A DNA stretch of 19,593 nt from a bacterium F11. Its GTDB lineage: Bacteria > Elusimicrobiota > Elusimicrobia > F11. Position 1 is the first letter of the stretch, and the number at the start of each line of letters is the position of its first letter. Shown piece after piece: positions 6,331 through 14,439 of this stretch. Made by a program: the position numbers and the translations under genes. The stretch is taken from the NCBI GenBank assembly GCA_002176905.1, contig MSYE01000166.1, positions 1 through 19,593 on the forward strand, given 5' to 3'. Below the pieces are notes generated by a model. It had not been told where the DNA came from. It saw only the letters and a list, made by a program, of their open reading frames with translations, and did no database searches.

Positions 6331-8811
6331 ATGGCTTCAACATTTCCCTTCAAAGAAATTGAAAAAAAATGGCAAAAAGTTTGGCTGGAAAAGGGTGTTG
6401 ATCAAACCCCTGTTCCCGCCAATGGCCAGGAGCCCTATTACATCCTTGTCATGTTTCCTTATCCTTCAGGAGACCTTCATATGGGGCATGTTCGAAATTA
6501 CACCATTGGAGACATCCTGGCTCGATACCACAGGAAAAAGGGACGGGCTGTGATGCATCCCATTGGTTGGGATGCCTTTGGCTTACCAGCTGAAAATGCG
6601 GCCATTCAACGCAAGACCCACCCATCAAAATGGACCTTGTCCAATATCGAGAATATGAGGGGTCAACTTAAGTCCTTGGCGATCTCATATGATTGGGATA
6701 AAGAATTTGCGACGTGTAATACCAATTATTATCGATGGAATCAGTGGATCTTTATCAAAATGTTTGAAAAAGGATTGGCCTACCGAAGAAAGGCCCCAGT
6801 TAATTGGTGTCCGGAAGACAAAACTGTTTTGGCCAATGAACAAGTTCACGACGGGAAATGCTGGCGATGTGATTCAACGGTGATCCAGAAAGAATTGGAC
6901 CAGTGGTTTTTTAAGATAACGGAATATTCTCAGGAACTACTGGATGGTCATGATCAATTAAAACCTGACAAGGGTAAGCACGGGTGGCCAGAACAGGTTC
7001 TCACCATGCAAAAGAACTGGATTGGCCGTTCACAGGGGGCCTATGTTGATTTTGATTGTGGAGAGGATAAAATTCGTGTTTTCACAACAAGGCCCGACAC
7101 CTTATTCGGTGCCACTTTTATGGTTTTGTCACCCGAACATCCGCTGGTATCCAAAATTACAAATCCTCAGCAGCAGGAAGACATCAATCGCTACAGAGAA
7201 AAAGCCAAGCGTCTAACCAAATCAGATAGAACCTCAGAGCTGCGAGAAAAAACCGGTGAATTCACAGGCGCCTATGCCATCAATCCGGTTAACGGTGAAA
7301 AAATACCGATATGGATTGCTGATTATGTTTTGACGGATTATGGGACCGGAGCCATTATGGCGGTCCCTGCCCATGATCAACGGGACTTTGATTTTGCTAA
7401 AAAATACAACATCCCAATTGTTCAAGTTATTGAGCCGACCAATATAAAATTGAAAGACCCATTGGAAAAAGCGTTTGAAGAGGAAGGGGTGCTTATTAAT
7501 TCTGGGGAGTTCAATGGAATACCGACTGCCGAAAGCAAAGAGAAAATTGCAGAAAGTCTTAAGAGTAAAGGGAAAGGTGAATCAACAATCACCTATAAGC
7601 TGAGGGATTGGCTTTTATCAAGACAACGTTATTGGGGAACACCCATTCCGATGGTTCATTGTAAGAATTGTGATGTTGTCCCTGTTAATGAAAAGGATCT
7701 TCCCATAGAGCTTCCGGAGGACGTTGAGTTAACGGGTGGGGGCGACTCTCCTTTGTCAAAAGTGGCCTCTTGGCTAAATGTTCCTTGTCCGAAATGTGGA
7801 TCTCCTTCAAAAAGAGAGACCGACACAATGGATACTTTTGTTGATTCCTCTTGGTATTATGCGCGTTATATCAATCCCCAATGCACCACGGTACCAGTAG
7901 ACAAAAAGGAATCTGATCCTTGGTTGCCTGTTCATCAGTATGTCGGTGGTATTGAGCATGCCTGTATGCATCTGATTTATTCGCGGTTCTTTCATAAGGT
8001 ATTACGGGATTTTGGTTTGCTGAGTTCAGATGAACCGTTTGGTTCCCTTTTGACCCAAGGGATGGTCACCTTGGGAGGGAGTGCTATGTCTAAGTCAAAA
8101 GGAAATACGGTTGACCCCACAGATGTGATCTCGAAATATGGGGCAGATGCCTGTCGATTGTTTATTATGTTTGCTGCCCCACCAACCCAACAACTCGAAT
8201 GGTCAGATTCGCAAGTGGAGGGAATTTGGCGGTTTATCAACCGAATTTGGCGCCTTGCCCAGATGTTTTCGGAAGGGGATCAGGCCCGAACACCAAAAAG
8301 ATCTCTGGAAGAGAAGGGGCAAAAAGTCAATCGAGATGATCTGGTCCAAAAAACCAATGAAACCATCAAGAAGGTAACTGAAGACATTGAAAAAGATTTT
8401 GGGTTTAATACCGCAATTGCAGCGATCATGGAACTTGTTAATACCATCTATCTGTATCCGGATCTCCGAGATCAGGTCTCTCGTGAGGCCATTGAGACTG
8501 TTCTGCAGCTTGTTTCTCCTTTTGCTCCCCATCTATCGGAGGAGCTCTGGCAACAAATGGGAAAGGGGGATCTTATCGTAACCTCTGAATGGCCATCTTA
8601 TGATCCGAAAAAAATTGTCTCGAAATCCATGCAAATTGTGATTCAGATTAACGGAAAACTTCGGGATAAAATTGAAGTCGAAGCAAACGCCCAAAAAGAT
8701 ACGGTAACAACATTGGCCCTTCAGACCCTTCAGAATAAAGGACAAAAAATAGCTCCAAAACGGATTATCTACGTCCCTCATAAATTGGTAAATTTTGTTG
8801 TGCCGAACTAA
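6331..8811 (+). CDS. leuS: Leucyl-tRNA synthetase
   Basis: The 826-residue class I synthetase charges tRNA-Leu in the cytoplasm. Landmarks: MFPYPSGDLHMGHVRNY with the HIGH motif HMGH (50-53); zinc-knuckle cysteines CWRC and later CKNC...CPKC; the CP1 editing domain with TTRPDTLFGATFMVLSPEHPL and YGTGAIMAVPAHDQRD; DTMDTFVDSSWYYARY; and the KMSKS loop as AMSKS (585-589), with the catalytic second Lys kept and the first replaced by Ala. An anticodon-binding helical domain and the C-terminal QINGKLRDKIEV segment complete it. Length is that of a full bacterial LeuRS. The gene opens the conserved leuS-lptE-holA order. Confidence 0.98.
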   Translation: MASTFPFKEIEKKWQKVWLEKGVDQTPVPANGQEPYYILVMFPYPSGDLHMGHVRNYTIGDILARYHRKKGRAVMHPIGWDAFGLPAENAAIQRKTHPSKWTLSNIENMRGQLKSLAISYDWDKEFATCNTNYYRWNQWIFIKMFEKGLAYRRKAPVNWCPEDKTVLANEQVHDGKCWRCDSTVIQKELDQWFFKITEYSQELLDGHDQLKPDKGKHGWPEQVLTMQKNWIGRSQGAYVDFDCGEDKIRVFTTRPDTLFGATFMVLSPEHPLVSKITNPQQQEDINRYREKAKRLTKSDRTSELREKTGEFTGAYAINPVNGEKIPIWIADYVLTDYGTGAIMAVPAHDQRDFDFAKKYNIPIVQVIEPTNIKLKDPLEKAFEEEGVLINSGEFNGIPTAESKEKIAESLKSKGKGESTITYKLRDWLLSRQRYWGTPIPMVHCKNCDVVPVNEKDLPIELPEDVELTGGGDSPLSKVASWLNVPCPKCGSPSKRETDTMDTFVDSSWYYARYINPQCTTVPVDKKESDPWLPVHQYVGGIEHACMHLIYSRFFHKVLRDFGLLSSDEPFGSLLTQGMVTLGGSAMSKSKGNTVDPTDVISKYGADACRLFIMFAAPPTQQLEWSDSQVEGIWRFINRIWRLAQMFSEGDQARTPKRSLEEKGQKVNRDDLVQKTNETIKKVTEDIEKDFGFNTAIAAIMELVNTIYLYPDLRDQVSREAIETVLQLVSPFAPHLSEELWQQMGKGDLIVTSEWPSYDPKKIVSKSMQIVIQINGKLRDKIEVEANAQKDTVTTLALQTLQNKGQKIAPKRIIYVPHKLVNFVVPN

Positions 8812-8847
8812 CTTAAATCCAAAACTAAAAGAGTGAGGAATGAATCA

Positions 8848-9486
8848 ATGAAATTAAGACAGTTTCCGATCAAGCCCGGTTTTCTTGTTTTTGCCCTTGT
8901 TGTGACGTTCCCATTTTTTTCTGGTTGTGGTGGATTAAAATCAGAATATGTGCCCCCGGCCATCATTCTTCCTCCCCATGTCAAAAGCATTTCAGTTAAA
9001 CCATTTGAAAATCAGACGTCCCAGCCTGGAATTGGTAACAAATTGTGGTTGGCCGTTACGGATGAGTTTATTAGAGACGGCCGAATAGCTTATGTGGATG
9101 ACGTGAACAAATCAAACGCAGCTGTTGTTGGGACGGTCAAAAGATACGTTGAAACAGAGTTGAGTCACGATGTGAACCTGGTCCCGATAGAATATCAGCT
9201 GTGGGTTATCATGGATTTAAAATTCTTGGATCGGACAATCAATCAATATTTGTGGGAAGAGCCTTATCTTGAACAAAAGCTTCGTTATTTTGCTGAGACC
9301 GAACCAGGCGGAAAAACCATAGAAGAAGCGCGCGAAGAACTATGGGACCGTTTTGCCAATGATATTGTCAGAAGAACCATTGAAGGGTTTGGAACGGTAA
9401 CCAGCTCTTCTCCGCGATCAGTCCCACATAAAAAATCGGAAGGAGATTATCCGCCTCCGAATTATCCTGATACCTCACCTTATTAA
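8848..9486 (+). CDS. lptE: LptE-like LPS-assembly lipoprotein
   Basis: This is a 212-residue predicted outer-membrane lipoprotein. After MKLRQFPIK there is a hydrophobic stretch and lipobox FSGC with Cys27, then a segment typical of LptE proteins of deltaproteobacterial type (LPPHVKSISVKPFENQT, a run ending in AAVVGTVKRY, EYQLWVIMDLKFLD). LptE plugs the LptD barrel that inserts LPS into the outer leaflet. A GTG at 8833 would add five residues, but GAGGA at 8835-8839 is correctly spaced for the ATG at 8848, so I chose that. Position between leuS and holA is the same as in E. coli. The C-terminal tail is Pro/Ser-rich and low complexity. The holA start directly abuts its stop. Confidence 0.85.
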   Translation: MKLRQFPIKPGFLVFALVVTFPFFSGCGGLKSEYVPPAIILPPHVKSISVKPFENQTSQPGIGNKLWLAVTDEFIRDGRIAYVDDVNKSNAAVVGTVKRYVETELSHDVNLVPIEYQLWVIMDLKFLDRTINQYLWEEPYLEQKLRYFAETEPGGKTIEEAREELWDRFANDIVRRTIEGFGTVTSSSPRSVPHKKSEGDYPPPNYPDTSPY

Positions 9487-10527
9487 GTGCCAACCTATAA
9501 ATCTGAACAATTCTTTTCTGATGTGAGCCGAGGAAAAATAAGCGGGGTCTATTTGTTTGATGGTCCGGAGAAATGGTTAAAGGAACGGGCCATTAAGAAA
9601 ATAATTGATACCGTCTTAACAGACGAATCACGTGATCTCAATCTGGATCGATTTCATGGATCTGATTGCCGGGCCTCAGATGTGGTTAACGCCTTTCAAA
9701 GCATGCCCTTTCTTTCAGAGAAAAGGGTTGTAATAGTCCAAGAATCGGAGGAACTTACCTCTGGTGACAATCATATTATTGGAGAGGCTCTTTCGGTCCT
9801 TCCCCAGTCAACCGTTTTGGTTTTTGTTTATGATGGGAAGGCGGGTTTAAGAGAAGCAATTCCTGCCCAAGTGAGTTCCATCGGAACTGTGGTGACATTT
9901 TGGACTCCTTTTGCCAATCAGCTCCCTTCATGGATTGTTTCTGAAGTTCGTCAGCGGGGAAAAAGCATATCCTTTGGCGCGGCTCATACTCTGGCAGAAT
10001 CCTGTCGGGATTTGCAGGAAATCTCCAGTGAATTGGACAAATTGTTTCTATTTATAGGTAAAAAGAACCAGATTGATGTTGAAGATATTCGAAACCATGG
10101 TTTGCCAGACGGAAGGGGAGATTTTAAAGGATTAGAGGAAGCCATATGGTCTCGTTCTCTTGCCGAGGGTCTTCATCAGGCTCAACTTTTGGGAGAGATG
10201 GGCATACGAGCAGAAGCCATTTTTCCCGTTTTTGAAAAGATTTTCAGAAACCTCATTTTGGCAAGATATTTATTGGAAAGGAAAGGATGGAACCGAACTG
10301 ATGTCTACGCTGAGCTTGGTCTGAGGGGAAAAACCCGACAAGGACAATTGGATCAAGGGCTCCGCCAATACTCTTTAGAAGAGGTGTTGTCTGCTTTTAA
10401 GAAAATTGTGAAAGCCCATTTAGAACTAAAAACAGGGGCGCTTCAGAGTGATTTGGCAGTATCTCTCCTAACCCTGAACATTTTCAAGAAGAAGGATAAA
10501 AAGGCAAGAATATCAGCCCTTTGCTAG
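9487..10527 (+). CDS. holA: DNA polymerase III delta subunit
   Basis: The 346-residue clamp-loader subunit (HolA) opens the beta sliding clamp. The N-terminal segment SGVYLFDGPEKWLKERAIKKI corresponds to the degenerate nucleotide-binding start of delta, followed by DLNLDRFHG, FQSMPFLSEKRVVIVQE (the clamp-interacting region) and FVYDGKAGLREAI. Then comes the helical domain with DLQEISSELDKLFLFIG and the C-terminal collar (GALQSDLAVSLLTLNIF). Length and order match the family. The gene starts with GTG immediately after the lptE stop (TAAGTG), implying coupled translation. Its 3' end overlaps the convergent rpsT by 15 bp. Confidence 0.94.
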   Translation: MPTYKSEQFFSDVSRGKISGVYLFDGPEKWLKERAIKKIIDTVLTDESRDLNLDRFHGSDCRASDVVNAFQSMPFLSEKRVVIVQESEELTSGDNHIIGEALSVLPQSTVLVFVYDGKAGLREAIPAQVSSIGTVVTFWTPFANQLPSWIVSEVRQRGKSISFGAAHTLAESCRDLQEISSELDKLFLFIGKKNQIDVEDIRNHGLPDGRGDFKGLEEAIWSRSLAEGLHQAQLLGEMGIRAEAIFPVFEKIFRNLILARYLLERKGWNRTDVYAELGLRGKTRQGQLDQGLRQYSLEEVLSAFKKIVKAHLELKTGALQSDLAVSLLTLNIFKKKDKKARISALC

Positions 10528-10794
10528 CAGGGCGATACGATCAGCCAGGCGAGAAATTTGACGGTTTGCAGCATTTTGATGAACGATGTTCCTGTTGGCG
10601 GCCTTTTTCCATGCAGATTGCGCAATTCTGAATTGATTTTTGGCTTTATCAACGTTCTTTTCGGAAATGGCTTTCAAAACATTTTTTGTAAGGGTTCGAA
10701 CTTGGTGTCGAATCTTAAAATTATGGTTCCGTCGTTCAATATTTTGTCGTTTTGCTTTTAAAGCGGAGGCGTGCCGCATTATCTTTTTTGCCAT
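10513..10794 (-). CDS. rpsT: 30S ribosomal protein bS20
   Basis: The 93-residue basic, all-helical protein is a clear bS20. It begins MAKKIMRHASALKAKRQNIERRNHN and has the typical lysine-rich helix segments and C-terminal VHQNAANRQISRLADRIALL. bS20 binds 16S rRNA near its 5' domain and helix 44 early in 30S assembly. A strong Shine-Dalgarno AGGAG (complement of 10803-10807) sits 8 bp before the ATG. A promoter is visible upstream. The minus orientation against holA matches the holA-rpsT neighbour pair of several Gram-negative lineages. Its stop lies inside holA, so the two 3' ends overlap by 15 bp. Confidence 0.96.
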   Translation of the reverse strand: MAKKIMRHASALKAKRQNIERRNHNFKIRHQVRTLTKNVLKAISEKNVDKAKNQFRIAQSAWKKAANRNIVHQNAANRQISRLADRIALLAKG

Positions 10795-10825
10795 GAATAA
10801 AACTCCTTTAAATTTGAGAGACCCT

Positions 10826-10855
10826 ATCCTAGCAATCGAAGAGAGACCCTGTCAA
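10826..10855 (-). promoter_or_regulatory. Sigma-70-type promoter of rpsT
   Basis: On the minus strand a perfect -35 TTGACA (10855-10850) and a -10 TAGGAT (10831-10826; 4 of 6 consensus bases) are separated by 18 bp. Predicted transcription would start near 10819, giving a leader of about 25 bases before the rpsT ATG. A 10-bp direct repeat, GAGAGACCCT on the plus strand (10816-10825 and 10841-10850), brackets the -10 box and abuts the -35. Confidence 0.65.
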
Positions 10856-10891
10856 CACTCGAAAAAGGATGATTATCAATAATTAAATAAT

Positions 10892-12445
10892 ATGGAACTT
10901 AGGAAATTCACTCACCGCATAGGTTCTTTTACTTCAGCAACCCTCATTTCTCGAATATTGGGTTATATTCGTGATGCTTTGGTCGCGGCTTATTTTGGTG
11001 GGGGATTTGTAACCGATGCCTTTTATGCTGCGTTCCGCGTCCCCAATTTGTTGAGGCGATTCATGGGAGAGGGCTCGATGACAGCGGCTTTTATCCCTGT
11101 TTTTACAGATGTGGCCACCAAAAAAGGAGAAAAAGAGGCCAACCAATTCCTTAATGCTTTGATGTCCGGACTCCTTGCTCTTTTGTTTTTGATGGTCGTC
11201 CTAGGGGTGATTTTTGCCCCTGTTGTGGCAAAGGCAGTGGCATGGGGATTTGGCGATGAAAAACTTAAATTAACAATCGAGCTGATACGACTGGTTTTTC
11301 CCTTCCTTATTGTGATCTCTCTTGCTGCCCTCCTTACAGCCATTTTAAATTCGGTCGGTCGATTCTTTGTGCCCGCTCTTTCGCCTGCGGGATTATCAGT
11401 GGGAATGATCGTATTTATTCTCCTTCTATCCTCTAAGATGGCCTCGCCCATTCATGGCCTGGCCATCAGTGTTGTGGTCGGAGGACTTATCCATTTTTTG
11501 GTTCAAATACCTTCTCTCTATCGGGCTGGATTCCATTTGAAATTGGTGACCCCGTTCTCCCATCCTCAAGTAAGAGACTTCTTTATACTTTTGCTACCGA
11601 CCATTCTTGGCCTTTGTGCGGATCAAATTAATGCCTTTGTTGATCAGGTTTGTGCCAGCTTTTTAAGAGATGGATCAGTGACCGCACTATACAATTCAAA
11701 CCGTATTATGCAACTCCCATTGGCTTTGTTTGGAATTGCGGTTTCAAGTGTGGCCTTGCCGGCACTTTCAAAATCAGCCAGCCTCGAAAACAAAATCGAA
11801 TTTAAAGAAACCTTGCATTTTTCACTCCGCATGGCCAACTATGTCTTAATCCCTTCCACAATTGGTCTTCTCGTTTTGGGATATCCCATCATCCAACTTC
11901 TTTTCGAACATGGGCTTTTTTCGGCTTATTACACCAAGTTAACATGGAAAGCACTCTGGCCCTATGCTCTTGGACTTCCCGCTTATTCTGCGGTCCGTAT
12001 TTTGGCAACCTCCTTTTATGCCCAGAAAGACACCAAAACACCGGTTCGGATCGCCTTGTGGGCGATGGTCTTACACGTTGTGGGGAATTTAATTCTGATG
12101 TGGAAGTATGAGATAACGGGATTGGCTATTTCAACGGCGGTGGCGGGATGGTTTCAGGCGATATGTCTGTTCATCATTATTCGAAGACGCATTGGCCCCT
12201 TTGGTGGACGAAGATTATTGACTTCCTTTTTATCGGGAAGTGGAATTGGCTTGATTATGGGACTATTTTGTTTGGGTCTGGATCAATATCTTCTTTCCTC
12301 TTTTTCGGTTTATATGAGGGTTCCAGGTGTTATTGGTATGGGTTGTGTCATCTATTTTTCTATCTCCAAAATCTTCAAATTAGAGGAATTCGCCCATCTT
12401 CTTGATGCGGTTAAGAAAAAGAAACTTCCCGTTTCCTCAAAATGA
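10892..12445 (+). CDS. murJ: Lipid II flippase MurJ
   Basis: The 517-residue polytopic inner-membrane protein (MviN/MurJ, MOP superfamily) flips lipid-linked peptidoglycan precursor to the periplasmic face. About 14 hydrophobic segments can be picked out. Family signatures include the N-terminal ISRILGYIRDALVAAYFGGG with FYAAFRVPNLLRRFMGEGSMTAAFIPVF (about 19-66), an Arg-rich stretch essential in the family. Later segments include FGIAVSSVALPALS, the central LLFEHGLFS and RILATSFYAQKDTKTPVRIAL. Length is typical. The start lies 97 bp from the divergent rpsT start, with no clear Shine-Dalgarno. The last four bases (ATGA) overlap the uvrC start. Confidence 0.96.
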   Translation: MELRKFTHRIGSFTSATLISRILGYIRDALVAAYFGGGFVTDAFYAAFRVPNLLRRFMGEGSMTAAFIPVFTDVATKKGEKEANQFLNALMSGLLALLFLMVVLGVIFAPVVAKAVAWGFGDEKLKLTIELIRLVFPFLIVISLAALLTAILNSVGRFFVPALSPAGLSVGMIVFILLLSSKMASPIHGLAISVVVGGLIHFLVQIPSLYRAGFHLKLVTPFSHPQVRDFFILLLPTILGLCADQINAFVDQVCASFLRDGSVTALYNSNRIMQLPLALFGIAVSSVALPALSKSASLENKIEFKETLHFSLRMANYVLIPSTIGLLVLGYPIIQLLFEHGLFSAYYTKLTWKALWPYALGLPAYSAVRILATSFYAQKDTKTPVRIALWAMVLHVVGNLILMWKYEITGLAISTAVAGWFQAICLFIIIRRRIGPFGGRRLLTSFLSGSGIGLIMGLFCLGLDQYLLSSFSVYMRVPGVIGMGCVIYFSISKIFKLEEFAHLLDAVKKKKLPVSSK

Positions 12446-13755
12446 CGAATTCAAATCACCTTCCTCATCTTCCCCACTCTCCTGGTGTTTATTTGATGAG
12501 AGATGCCACCAGCAGAATTATCTACGTTGGAAAAGCCAGAGATCTTAGGAAGAGAGTTTCCTCCTATTTCAATAAATCATCAGACATGAGTTCGAAAATT
12601 CAAACCATGATGGGATCTCTCCGGCATATCGATTATCTGCCTACCAACAGTGAGAGAGAGGCACTTGTTTTAGAAAGGCGTCTTATTAATAAATTTCAAC
12701 CCACATTTAACACGATGTGGAAAGATGACAAATCTTATCCTTTTGTGATTTTATCCCTGCAAGAAGATTTTCCACGCTTGTACCTATCAAGAAAGAAAAA
12801 AAGGATACCAGGTGCCAAATACTTTGGCCCTTATCCCAGTGTGGGTCGGGTTCGTCAACTTTTAAGATGGGCTTGGCGAAAAAAGCTATTTCCTCTTCGG
12901 CCATGTGATTTGACAATTAAAGAAGGAACCCCTCTTCCCTATCAAAAGGTGAAATCTTGCCTCTATTTGCATACGGAGGAATGTCCTGCCCCTTGTCTTG
13001 GGAAAATCACATCCCATAATTACAAAGCCATTGCCAAAAGGGCGCAATGGTTTTTTGAAGGCAGGAAAGACAAGCTTATTAGAAAATGGGAAAGGGAAAT
13101 GCGCGAATTTTCGAGAAACAAACAATTTGAAAGAGCTGCGGAGATTCGCGATCGAATCCAAACTGTTCAGGAAATTCGTGAACATATTACTTTTCGCCAA
13201 ATTTCAGAAGAAAAACTCAGATTTCGGGTATTGGAAACAAGAGCGGTTCAGGATCTCAGGAAATCTTTGAATCTTAAATTTCCACCTGAAAGAATCGAAT
13301 GTTTTGACATTTCCCATATGCAAGGAGTCGAAAAAGTCGCTTCCATGGTTCGGTTTGATCACGGAAGGCCCAATAAGCCTGAATACCGAAAATTTATCAT
13401 TAGAACCGTAAAGGGAATAGATGATTTTCAATCAATGGCTGAGGTTGTCGGGCGACGTATCCATCGTTTGATAAAAGAGAAGAAACCATTTCCAGATTTA
13501 ATGTTGCTTGATGGCGGGAAAGGCCAGCTCTCAGCGGTTGTTCGGGTTTTAAAAGAAAAAAAGATTAACGAAGTCTGTGTCATTGCCTTGGCCAAAAGAG
13601 ATGAGGAGGTGTTTCTGCCAGGACAATCAAATGCACTTCCTCTTCCAAAGGACTCTCCAGGATTGCTATTATTAAGGCAGATTCGTGATGAGGCTCATCG
13701 GTTTGCGATCACATTTCATCGAAAGAGAAGGCAAAAAAGAACATTGTATCAATGA
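12442..13755 (+). CDS. uvrC: UvrC-type excision nuclease lacking the C-terminal HhH domain
   Basis: This 437-residue nucleotide-excision-repair nuclease makes the dual incision with UvrB. Domains: GIY-YIG (about 10-90; Y17, Y28-VG, R38, metal ligand E78); a cysteine cluster RPC...SC...EEC..PC matching the 4Fe-4S ligand region of UvrC; a UVR UvrB-binding motif (about 210-245); and an RNase-H-like 5'-incision domain with the triad D289 (CFDISH), D357 (LLDGGKG) and H419 (RDEAHRFA). It stops at HRKRRQKRTLYQ, where E. coli UvrC continues into a (HhH)2 DNA-binding domain, so it is about 170 residues shorter than E. coli UvrC. The stop overlaps the ogt ATG, so the short form looks natural rather than a sequencing error. 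ATGA overlaps on both sides imply coupling. Confidence 0.93.
   Translation: MTNSNHLPHLPHSPGVYLMRDATSRIIYVGKARDLRKRVSSYFNKSSDMSSKIQTMMGSLRHIDYLPTNSEREALVLERRLINKFQPTFNTMWKDDKSYPFVILSLQEDFPRLYLSRKKKRIPGAKYFGPYPSVGRVRQLLRWAWRKKLFPLRPCDLTIKEGTPLPYQKVKSCLYLHTEECPAPCLGKITSHNYKAIAKRAQWFFEGRKDKLIRKWEREMREFSRNKQFERAAEIRDRIQTVQEIREHITFRQISEEKLRFRVLETRAVQDLRKSLNLKFPPERIECFDISHMQGVEKVASMVRFDHGRPNKPEYRKFIIRTVKGIDDFQSMAEVVGRRIHRLIKEKKPFPDLMLLDGGKGQLSAVVRVLKEKKINEVCVIALAKRDEEVFLPGQSNALPLPKDSPGLLLLRQIRDEAHRFAITFHRKRRQKRTLYQ
13398..13527 (+). repeat. Source copy of the uvrC repeat
   Basis: This part of the intact uvrC gene is the counterpart of bases 1-130. It carries the expected UvrC residues (EVVGRRIHRLIKEKKPFPD, LLDGGKGQ), whereas the left copy has substitutions, so this one is taken as parental. 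Confidence 0.93.
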
Positions 13756-14063
13756 GTAAGAAATATCCCCTTCCGAAGACCATCCTGACAAAAATGGCGA
13801 CATATAGCCCTTTCTCACAGAAAGTGTGGCGGACGTGCGCTCAGATACCAAAAGGTGAAACCCGGACCTACCAATGGATTGCTCGGAAAATTGGCAAACC
13901 AGAGGCAGCCCGCGCAGTCGGATATGCGCTGAAAATGAACCCTTTTGCCCCGGCTGTTCCTTGTCATCGGATTATTCGGTCTGATGGTTCAATGGGCGGG
14001 TATTCAGGAAGTGGGGGGATTCAGGAAAAATTGAGATTATTGAGGAGAGAAGGAGCTATTTAA
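13752..14063 (+). CDS. O6-alkylguanine-DNA alkyltransferase C-terminal domain protein
   Basis: The 103-residue single-domain member of the MGMT/Ogt family corresponds to the DNA-binding, alkyl-accepting domain without the N-terminal RNase-H-like domain. Motifs: FSQKVWRTCAQIPKGETRTYQWIARKIG (helix-turn-helix start), AARAVGYAL with the Arg finger, NPFAPAVPCHRIIRSDG with acceptor Cys71, and GGYSGSGGIQEKLRLLRREGA. The Cys is present, so it could remove alkyl groups. Small homologues with Trp there (ATL proteins) only flag lesions for NER; this one keeps the PCHR motif yet is ATL-sized. Coupling to uvrC by an ATGA overlap supports a joint alkylation/NER role. Confidence 0.92.
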   Translation: MSKKYPLPKTILTKMATYSPFSQKVWRTCAQIPKGETRTYQWIARKIGKPEAARAVGYALKMNPFAPAVPCHRIIRSDGSMGGYSGSGGIQEKLRLLRREGAI

Positions 14064-14114
14064 TAATCGTTATTTTCTCTTGAAAAGAGTATCATCTCAC
14101 CTCATATTTAATTT

Positions 14115-14146
14115 GGAAATTCCTTTCCCTTTGGGGGGGGGATTTC
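14115..14146 (+). other. Leader hairpin with nine-G run before cold-shock gene
   Basis: GAAATTCC (from about 14115) and GGGATTTC (ending at about 14146) can pair across a C-tract and a run of nine G (14133-14141). The structure ends about 30 bases before the csp start, in the 5' leader. Cold-shock genes often have structured leaders; a role here is inference only. Confidence 0.3.
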
Positions 14147-14176
14147 AAACTAAGAACAAAAGGCAGGTATGTAACA

Positions 14177-14383
14177 TTGAAAGGTAAAGTCAAGTGGTTC
14201 AATAATCAGAAAGGATACGGATTCATCACAAGAGAAGATGGATCAGGAGATGTGTTTGTCCATTACTCAGCTGTTTCGGGAGATGGATACAAAACACTCA
14301 ATGAAGGAGATGCTGTCGAATTCGATGTCATTGATTCCGACAAAGGTCCCAAAGCATCAAACGTAACAAAGGCAGCCAATTAA
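14177..14383 (+). CDS. Cold-shock domain protein (CspA family)
   Basis: The 68-residue single cold-shock OB-fold acts as an RNA/single-stranded DNA chaperone in the cytoplasm. It carries RNP1 KGYGFITRE and RNP2 VFVHYSAV, starts [15 protein letters not shown] and ends [11 protein letters not shown], as in classical CspA proteins; length is exactly family-typical. The start codon is TTG, preceded by GGCAGG at a suitable distance. An ATG-TAA start-stop pair (14169-14174) lies between that Shine-Dalgarno and the TTG. The gene is 113 bp from ogt, with its own leader, and looks like a separate transcription unit. Confidence 0.95.
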   Translation: MKGKVKWFNNQKGYGFITREDGSGDVFVHYSAVSGDGYKTLNEGDAVEFDVIDSDKGPKASNVTKAAN

Positions 14384-14439
14384 GACAAATTAGACCCCTC
14401 TTTTTGGTCCACTTGTTTTAAACAAAACACTCCCCTCTA

